From contig JBJEJH010000041.1 of NCBI GenBank assembly GCA_051877855.1, positions 1-28,086 on the forward strand: a stretch of 28,086 bases of DNA, read 5' to 3'. Positions 23,800 through 28,086 of this stretch are shown here, piece after piece (the first letter of the stretch is position 1; each line of letters starts with the position of its first letter). The position numbers and the translations under genes were made by a program. The notes below the pieces were generated by a model. It searched no databases, was not told the origin of the DNA, and saw only the letters and a list, made by a program, of their open reading frames with translations. The stretch is from MGBC120314 sp051877855 (GTDB lineage Bacteria > Bacillota > Clostridia > Lachnospirales > Lachnospiraceae).

Positions 23800-24906
23800 T
23801 CATTCATTATTTCGGTTTTCACGTAACTTTACTGCATTTCTGGCGCGACGTTTGGTTTCATCCAGGATATCTGCGTAATGTTTTTTCGTTGTATTAACAT
23901 CCTTATGGCCCAAAACATCTGCAACAAGATAAATATCGCCTGTTTCCTGATATAAATTCGTACCATAGGTGCTACGAAGTTTGTGTGGCGTAATTTTCTT
24001 TAACGTTGTAACGGTTTGTGCATATTTTTTTACCAATTTTTCAACACTTCGAACCGATAATCGTTTCTTTTGGTAGGAGAGAAAGAGTGCATTTTCATGT
24101 CCCGGAAGAGGAGTAATCGAATTACGTTCTTCTAAATATTCGGATATTGCCTCACGAACCTCCGTACCAAAATAAACAATATCTTCATATCCACCTTTAC
24201 GGATTACTTTAATACATTCATTATCAAAATCCACATCGGACAAATCCAGTCCAACACATTCCGAAACACGAATACCGGTGCCCAGAAGTAAGGTCATAAT
24301 CGCAAGATCACGGCCTTTAAGTTTTTCATGGGAAACTAATTGCTGTTTCGTAAGCTTGTCCCCGGATTCAACATGATCCAATAACTCGGCGACTTCGTTA
24401 ATTTCTAAACGAACTATAGCTTTATCATGAAGCTTTGGTACAGCAACCTGTTCCGCAGGATTCACATTAATGCGTTTATTCTTATGGAAATAACGGTAAA
24501 AACTACGAATGGAAGATAATTTACGTTTAATGGCACGTTCATTGTTCGTATGAATTTTTCCATCTTTTTCATAATAACGCATATAGCTTAAATATTCCTC
24601 AATATCATAGGATTCGATTTGCTCCAGAATATTTAATTGAATATCATGCATGGATTTATCTTTGAATAAAGGATTATTTTCAATTATATAATAAAAAAAT
24701 GTCTTTAAATCCGTTGCGTAAGCTAATTTCGTTCTGGATTCCGTTGTAAATTCAATTCCACGAAAAAAATCAGAAACAAATGGTGGTAATTCTTTAAGAA
24801 TTTGACGTAATTTAATTGTATTATTAATGGTTTGTTGTTCGTGGTATGTTTTAGCGTTGGTGTTTATATTATGATGATTTGAGGAATTATTCGCGTTTTC
24901 AGTCAT
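23800..24906 (-). CDS. Tyrosine recombinase, XerS-like
   Basis: The 368-residue enzyme has a SAM-like DNA-binding domain (about 38-150) and a C-terminal catalytic domain (about 160-365). All catalytic residues are present: Arg213 in GTGIRVSE, Lys237 in VIRKGGYED, His308 and Arg311 in TPHKLRS, His334 in LGHKDV and Tyr344 in KKHY. The long N-terminal part, with PPFVSDFFRGIE and an extended insertion between domains, resembles streptococcal XerS more than XerC/XerD (about 300 residues). XerS works alone at a dif-type site to resolve chromosome dimers. There are no phage or integron genes beside it, which favours a housekeeping role. GGAG precedes the ATG, and the helicase gene upstream is probably co-transcribed. 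Another chromosomal integrase role remains possible. Confidence 0.82.
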   Translation of the reverse strand: MTENANNSSNHHNINTNAKTYHEQQTINNTIKLRQILKELPPFVSDFFRGIEFTTESRTKLAYATDLKTFFYYIIENNPLFKDKSMHDIQLNILEQIESYDIEEYLSYMRYYEKDGKIHTNNERAIKRKLSSIRSFYRYFHKNKRINVNPAEQVAVPKLHDKAIVRLEINEVAELLDHVESGDKLTKQQLVSHEKLKGRDLAIMTLLLGTGIRVSECVGLDLSDVDFDNECIKVIRKGGYEDIVYFGTEVREAISEYLEERNSITPLPGHENALFLSYQKKRLSVRSVEKLVKKYAQTVTTLKKITPHKLRSTYGTNLYQETGDIYLVADVLGHKDVNTTKKHYADILDETKRRARNAVKLRENRNNE

Positions 24907-24920
24907 TTTTCTCCACTCAC

Positions 24921-24963
24921 TTTTCGTAAAACTCGGGTTTAGCGAACCAGTACATATCGGTTC
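24921..24963. repeat. Two overlapping inverted repeats upstream of the recombinase gene (dif-like candidate)
   Basis: TTCGTAAAAC (24923-24932) and GTTTAGCGAA (24937-24946) form an imperfect palindrome (8 of 10 positions) around TCGG. GAACC (24944-24948) and GGTTC (24959-24963) form a second inverted repeat. The location, directly upstream of an XerS-like gene, suits a recombination site, but the spacing is unproven. Confidence 0.35.
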
Positions 24964-24985
24964 AAAAACTTCGATCTCTCTATGA

Positions 24986-26128
24986 TTAACCCTTCACCAG
25001 TTGCCCGTTATATAATTTCTTAGCAACTAAATTAATTCCAAATGCCTTCTGAAATCCTTTTAAATGTTCCAGTTCGTTTTCGGTTATAATAGAAAGACAT
25101 ATACCATTCTGTTGATTACGACCACAACGTCCGCAACGATGCAGATAATCCTTAGATTCCCCCGGCAACATCATATTAATGACAAGATCTACATGGTCAA
25201 TGTGAAGTCCTCTGGATGCCAGATCGGTAGAAACCAGATAATTGACTTTGCCTGCTTTAAAATGATCCAGCGCATTTTTACGCCCGTTCTTGTCCTTATC
25301 ACCGGTTAAATCTGCAACCTTATAATGATGATATGAAAGTTTCTGAAAAACTTCTTCAGCATCATACTGACTATTTACAAAGATGATACATCGATCCGGT
25401 TTCATTGCACTGCAAACACTTCTTAAAATGTCGGTTTTTTCACGTCTGGATGAAGCTTTAACATATAAATGCTTAATATTTTCCGGAATACTTTCTTTAT
25501 CCTGATAGCGAATAATCAAAACATCCTCCGTAGTCAGTTGTTTTCCCTGCTCCAGCGCCTTTTTATTCATACTTGCAGAATACATCAGAATCTGAATATT
25601 CTTATATAAACATTTACGGACATCGAGCATCGGCTGCAAATTATTTTTATCCATCATTTTATCCGATTCATCGATTACAAGAGTCTTTATTGGATGTGCA
25701 CTGATTTTCTTCTTTTTAATTAATTCCAGGATACGTCCGGAAGTACCTACAATGATATGTGGTTTAACAGTCTTTAATTGCTCTATTTGACGATTTATAT
25801 TACCGTTACCTATAATTGCAACAGAACGCACTAATTTGCCCGAATTTGAAGCTAATAGGCTGATTTGTTGATGAACCTGTATTGTAAGCTCATGGGTTGG
25901 GACCAATATTAATACCGTACACTCTCGTTTCTCAACGTTTATTTCCTCAAATAATGGTAAAAGATAAGCCAATGTCTTGCCGGATCCGGTCTCGGAACGG
26001 GCAATTATATTTTTGTGTTCTAAAATGGGCTGATACGAATCCTTCTGAATATTCGTAGGTACTGTTATCCCTTGTTTTCCAAGGGCTTCAATCATCGAAT
26101 TATCTCTAATAAATTCACTAAAATTCAT
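24986..26128 (-). CDS. DEAD-box RNA helicase, variant motifs
   Basis: The 380-residue protein has the two RecA-like domains of a DEAD-box helicase and almost no extensions. The Q-motif region is GITVPTNIQKDSY (20-32), motif I SETGSGKT (45-52) and Ia PTHEL (77-81). Motif II is DESD (153-156) instead of DEAD, motif III SAS (184-186) instead of SAT, and motif VI HRCGRCGR (330-337) where the usual form is HRxGRxGR. Motif V is STDLASRGLHI (300-310). The short size, lacking a basic tail, resembles minimal helicases acting on rRNA or mRNA. It is transcribed from its own minus-strand promoter and probably together with the recombinase gene. The SD AAGAGG precedes the ATG. Confidence 0.9.
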   Translation of the reverse strand: MNFSEFIRDNSMIEALGKQGITVPTNIQKDSYQPILEHKNIIARSETGSGKTLAYLLPLFEEINVEKRECTVLILVPTHELTIQVHQQISLLASNSGKLVRSVAIIGNGNINRQIEQLKTVKPHIIVGTSGRILELIKKKKISAHPIKTLVIDESDKMMDKNNLQPMLDVRKCLYKNIQILMYSASMNKKALEQGKQLTTEDVLIIRYQDKESIPENIKHLYVKASSRREKTDILRSVCSAMKPDRCIIFVNSQYDAEEVFQKLSYHHYKVADLTGDKDKNGRKNALDHFKAGKVNYLVSTDLASRGLHIDHVDLVINMMLPGESKDYLHRCGRCGRNQQNGICLSIITENELEHLKGFQKAFGINLVAKKLYNGQLVKG

Positions 26129-26188
26129 TCTTTTACCTCTTAACTATATACTTTCATAAAACGAAATAAATTCAAACAACATATATTA

Positions 26189-26217
26189 ATTTTATCAAAT
26201 CATGCTATAATAAACAA
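26189..26217 (-). promoter_or_regulatory. Predicted minus-strand promoter of the helicase gene
   Basis: Read on the minus strand: TTGTTT (complement of 26212-26217), 17 bases, TAAAAT (complement of 26189-26194) with an extended -10 TG. It faces the helicase and would give a leader of about 55 nt. Confidence 0.55.
26204..26211 (+). promoter_or_regulatory. Possible extended -10 promoter for ttcA
   Basis: TATAAT (26206-26211), preceded by TG one base upstream, lacks a convincing -35. If used, the transcript starts near 26218 and carries the structured element in a leader of about 170 nt. A second TATAAT at 26360-26365 could instead start a very short leader. Confidence 0.35.
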
Positions 26218-26237
26218 TAAATTTAGTATAAAATCTT

Positions 26238-26298
26238 ACCGTAGCGGTACATAAGACGCTAAAAGACAGCGTCTAAGTACCGACGGCTCGCAATTGCC
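26238..26298. promoter_or_regulatory. Unassigned structured RNA/DNA element in the ttcA leader region
   Basis: Three nested stems are present: CCGT (26239-26242) with ACGG (26283-26286), GGTAC (26246-26250) with GTACC (26277-26281), and AGACGCT (26254-26260) with AGCGTCT (26268-26274). The apical loop is AAAAGAC and the internal loops are small. GGC (26285-26287) can pair instead with GCC (26296-26298), which would break the outer stem. No U run follows on the plus strand. The gap 26129-26387 otherwise holds only promoters. Confidence 0.5.
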
Positions 26299-26387
26299 AC
26301 GAAATAATTATACACAAACATTATCTTATGTGATTGATCGTTCGTTTCGCAAATGTCTATATAATAATATTGATAAGAGGAAATAAA

Positions 26388-27101
26388 ATGAAATTACAAC
26401 AACTCTACAGTTTAACAAGACAGGCCGTTGATCAATATGAATTAATTCAGGAGGGAGACCGTATTGCAGTGGGGATATCCGGTGGAAAAGACAGCCTCAC
26501 ACTACTCTATGCCTTAGCCGGATTGAAACGTTTTTATCCGAAAAAATTCGAAATTGAGGCAATTACGGTAGATTTGGGAATTGATGGTATGGATTTTACA
26601 CCAATACAATCATTATGTGAAGAATTACAGGTTCACTATACGATCGTTTCCACCGAAATCAAAAAGATTGTATTCGACGTCCGAAAGGAAGAAAATCCCT
26701 GCTCACTCTGTGCTAAATTACGTAAAGGAGCATTGAATGATGCTGCACTAAAATTAAATTGCAATGTAGTAGCATACGCCCATCACAAAGATGACATTAT
26801 AGAAACATTATTAATGTCCTTATTTTTTGAAGGTAGGATTCACACCTTCGAGCCTAAAACCTATCTTGATCAAACCGGTCTGACGGTGATCCGCCCTCTG
26901 ATGCTATTATCCGAATCTGATGTTATTGGTTTCCAAAACAAATATCAGCTTCCTGTTGTAAAAAATCTCTGTCCTGCGGACGGATTTACCAAACGTGAAG
27001 AAATGAAAGTGTTATTAAAGGAATTATCAAAAAAGTATCCCGGTGTAAAAGATCGAATCTTCACATCCGTCCGTAATTATTTATATTCAGATGAACAATA
27101 A
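26388..27101 (+). CDS. ttcA: TtcA-family tRNA 2-thiocytidine biosynthesis protein
   Basis: TtcA-type enzymes thiolate C32 in tRNA using ATP and an iron-sulfur cluster. The 237-residue protein has the PP-loop SGGKDS at 31-36. The three cluster-binding cysteines of the family can be placed: Cys105 and Cys108 in PCSLC, and Cys195 in NLCPADG. AYAHHKDDIIETLLMSLFFEGR is also a family hallmark. ATG 26388 with AAGAGG at 26375-26380 is the best start; an ATG at 26334 lies in the leader. The 3' end overlaps the convergent LysM gene by 25 bases. Shorter TtcA-like proteins can have other tRNA targets, so the exact position is inferred. Confidence 0.87.
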   Translation: MKLQQLYSLTRQAVDQYELIQEGDRIAVGISGGKDSLTLLYALAGLKRFYPKKFEIEAITVDLGIDGMDFTPIQSLCEELQVHYTIVSTEIKKIVFDVRKEENPCSLCAKLRKGALNDAALKLNCNVVAYAHHKDDIIETLLMSLFFEGRIHTFEPKTYLDQTGLTVIRPLMLLSESDVIGFQNKYQLPVVKNLCPADGFTKREEMKVLLKELSKKYPGVKDRIFTSVRNYLYSDEQ

Positions 27102-27433
27102 AAAACGCTCAAATACATTTCAGCAGTTATCTGATCCGAATTTAAACAATTCATCTTCTTAATTTCTTTAATATATTCGTTAACAGAAAGTGAAGTACTT
27201 GGGGCATAGGTATTCGCAATGGACCAAAGGGTATCTCCCGGCTGAATTTGAATCGAGGCATAATATGTATATACCTGCTCCTCTCTCTCACTACCGGCCA
27301 TAACATGTGTACTTAAAGGTAATATCAATATACTTAATAATACAAAAAAGGCCAGACATAAAATAACTTTCTTCTTAAGCAGCTTTCTCTTCCGATTATT
27401 TTTTCTTTGACTCTTCATAATAACACTTCTCAT
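27077..27433 (-). CDS. LysM-domain membrane protein, YneA-like SOS cell-division inhibitor
   Basis: The 118-residue protein has a very basic N-terminus, one transmembrane segment (about 22-42), and an external LysM domain (about 60-112) with IQPGDTLWSIANTYA. This layout matches YneA, which blocks septation during the SOS response in B. subtilis and, as here, is encoded divergently from lexA. The start at 27433 has AGGAGG at the right distance. SOS boxes overlap its promoter. The C-terminus runs over the ttcA stop, so the two genes overlap tail-to-tail by 25 bases without a visible terminator. YneA function is inferred from position, architecture and regulation, not from strong residue identity. 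Confidence 0.85.
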   Translation of the reverse strand: MRSVIMKSQRKNNRKRKLLKKKVILCLAFFVLLSILILPLSTHVMAGSEREEQVYTYYASIQIQPGDTLWSIANTYAPSTSLSVNEYIKEIKKMNCLNSDQITAEMYLSVFYCSSEYK

Positions 27434-27472
27434 ATTCTATTCCTCCTGGATTCATTGTTCGAACATAGTTTC

Positions 27473-27486
27473 CGAACACTTGTTTG
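27473..27486. promoter_or_regulatory. SOS box (LexA operator) 1
   Basis: CGAACACTTGTTTG differs from the Bacillus-type consensus CGAACRNRYGTTYG at one position. It overlaps the likely transcription start of the yneA-like gene. Confidence 0.8.
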
Positions 27487-27491
27487 TATAT

Positions 27492-27520
27492 AATATATTA
27501 TACGAACAAATGTTTGTCAA
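27492..27520 (-). promoter_or_regulatory. Promoter of the yneA-like gene
   Basis: Minus strand TTGACA (complement of 27515-27520), 17 bases, TATATT (complement of 27492-27497). A perfect -35. SOS box 2 lies in its spacer. Confidence 0.7.
27503..27516. promoter_or_regulatory. SOS box (LexA operator) 2
   Basis: CGAACAAATGTTTG matches the consensus CGAACRNRYGTTYG at every position and sits inside the yneA-like promoter. Confidence 0.92.
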
Positions 27521-27529
27521 CCACTTTTT

Positions 27530-27543
27530 CGAACAAATTTTCG
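27530..27543. promoter_or_regulatory. SOS box (LexA operator) 3
   Basis: CGAACAAATTTTCG has one mismatch to the consensus. It lies about 10 bases upstream of the lexA -35. A weaker site, GGAATATATGTTTG (27543-27556, two mismatches), overlaps that -35. Confidence 0.75.
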
Positions 27544-27553
27544 GAATATATGT

Positions 27554-27582
27554 TTGCATTTTCAAAAATAATATGATATTAT
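27554..27582 (+). promoter_or_regulatory. Promoter of lexA
   Basis: TTGCAT (27554-27559), 17 bases, TATTAT (27577-27582), giving a start near 27589 and a short leader. Confidence 0.6.
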
Positions 27583-27624
27583 GTTCTAAAGTATCAAAAC
27601 ATAGGTTCTTTTAGGAGGTTCTTT

Positions 27625-28086
27625 ATGGGATATGGTAAAATAACTGCTAAGCAGTCTGAAATTTTAGAGTTTATTAAGAGTGAGATCCTGAAGAAAGGTT
27701 ACCCGCCGGCGGTTCGTGATATTTGTGAAGCGGTCAACTTAAAGTCTACTTCTTCGGTTCACTCACATCTTGAAACATTGGAGAAAAATGGTTATATCCG
27801 TCGTGATCCAAGCAAGCCACGTGCCATTGAGATCATGGATGATTCCTTTAATCTCACTCGACGTGAAGTTGTTAATGTACCTCTTGTGGGTCGTGTAGCT
27901 GCCGGTAATCCGATTTTAGCTACAGAAAATATTACGGATTACTTTCCTATTCCGGCGGAGTTTCTCCCGAATGAAGAAACCTTTATGCTGGTTGTTAAGG
28001 GTGACAGTATGATTAATATGGGAATTTATGAAGGTGACCAAATTATCGTTAAACGTCAGAGCACTGCCAATAATAATGATGTCGTT
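27625..28086 (+). CDS. lexA: LexA repressor, N-terminal 154 residues (cut by window end)
   Basis: LexA represses the SOS regulon and cleaves itself when stimulated by RecA filaments. The winged helix-turn-helix covers residues 1-70 (ITAKQSEILEFIKSEIL, YPPAVRDICEAVNLKSTSSVHSHL). The cleavage site Ala93-Gly94 is in VAAGNP, and the catalytic serine is Ser128 in GDSM. The catalytic lysine lies beyond the window. AGGAGG at 27613-27618 precedes the ATG. With SOS boxes immediately upstream, the gene is autoregulated. The frame is open to the last base. Confidence 0.97.
   Translation, partial: MGYGKITAKQSEILEFIKSEILKKGYPPAVRDICEAVNLKSTSSVHSHLETLEKNGYIRRDPSKPRAIEIMDDSFNLTRREVVNVPLVGRVAAGNPILATENITDYFPIPAEFLPNEETFMLVVKGDSMINMGIYEGDQIIVKRQSTANNNDVV

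Noticed and set aside
26238..26298. The ttcA upstream hairpin as a simple intrinsic terminator
   Set aside because: No T run follows on the plus strand; on the minus strand the nearest short T run is several bases away from the stem.
1..28086. CRISPR arrays, insertion sequences, tRNA or rRNA genes, prophage remnants
   Set aside because: I read both strands for direct repeats, transposase motifs and cloverleaf-like folds and found none.

Overview
The window is chromosomal DNA of a low-GC, spore-forming Firmicute, most likely a Clostridia member of the Lachnospiraceae type. The grounds are the AT-rich but not extreme base composition, strong AGGAGG-type ribosome binding sites, a spoIVA gene, Bacillus-type SOS boxes (CGAAC-N4-GTTYG) in front of lexA, and gene orders shared with Bacillus subtilis (rpsP-khpA-rimM-trmD-rplS-rbgA-rnhB-ylqG-ylqH; der-gpsA-spoIVA; yneA/lexA). 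I see no prophage, insertion sequence, CRISPR array, rRNA or tRNA gene. The window is almost entirely core genome.

Layout. 1-2340: a ribosome/RNA maturation operon (rpsP 3' end, khpA, rimM, trmD, rplS) with terminators after khpA and rplS. 2361-7826: a tightly packed + strand run of lepB, rbgA, rnhB, a FliK-like and an orphan FlhB-tail gene (ylqG/ylqH type), yraN and pgeF. 7963-9530: the small alarmone synthetase relQ convergent with an uncharacterised exported, C-terminally anchored protein, sharing a bidirectional terminator. 9591-15057: der, plsY, gpsA, a PilZ protein and spoIVA. 15120-19774: a purine permease, a putative sugar O-methyltransferase, a membrane-anchored MutS-like ATPase and rnhA. 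19806-23792: a 50-residue membrane protein, alaS and an AEC transporter. 23800-26128: on the minus strand, an XerS-like tyrosine recombinase and a variant DEAD-box helicase. 26189-28086: a divergent region with a strong RNA/DNA fold, then ttcA, and a yneA-like LysM gene divergent from lexA (cut by the window end) across an array of SOS boxes.

Most interesting points. (a) Two successive genes, spoIVA and the purine permease, have their Shine-Dalgarno sequence in the 3' arm of a long inverted repeat whose 5' arm lies inside the gene's own predicted promoter. Transcripts from the native promoter would lack the 5' arm and be translatable, whereas read-through transcripts would fold and mask the SD. 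For spoIVA the same hairpin also looks like the terminator of the preceding PilZ gene, and the promoter looks sigma-E dependent. (b) A nested stem of about 49 nt that I cannot assign to a known family lies between the helicase and ttcA. (c) A dif-like imperfect palindrome lies directly upstream of the XerS-like recombinase. (d) Several promoters share an extended -10 of the form TGaTAAAAT.

All assignments rest on reading motifs, gene order and spacing by eye; no database search or folding calculation was possible.
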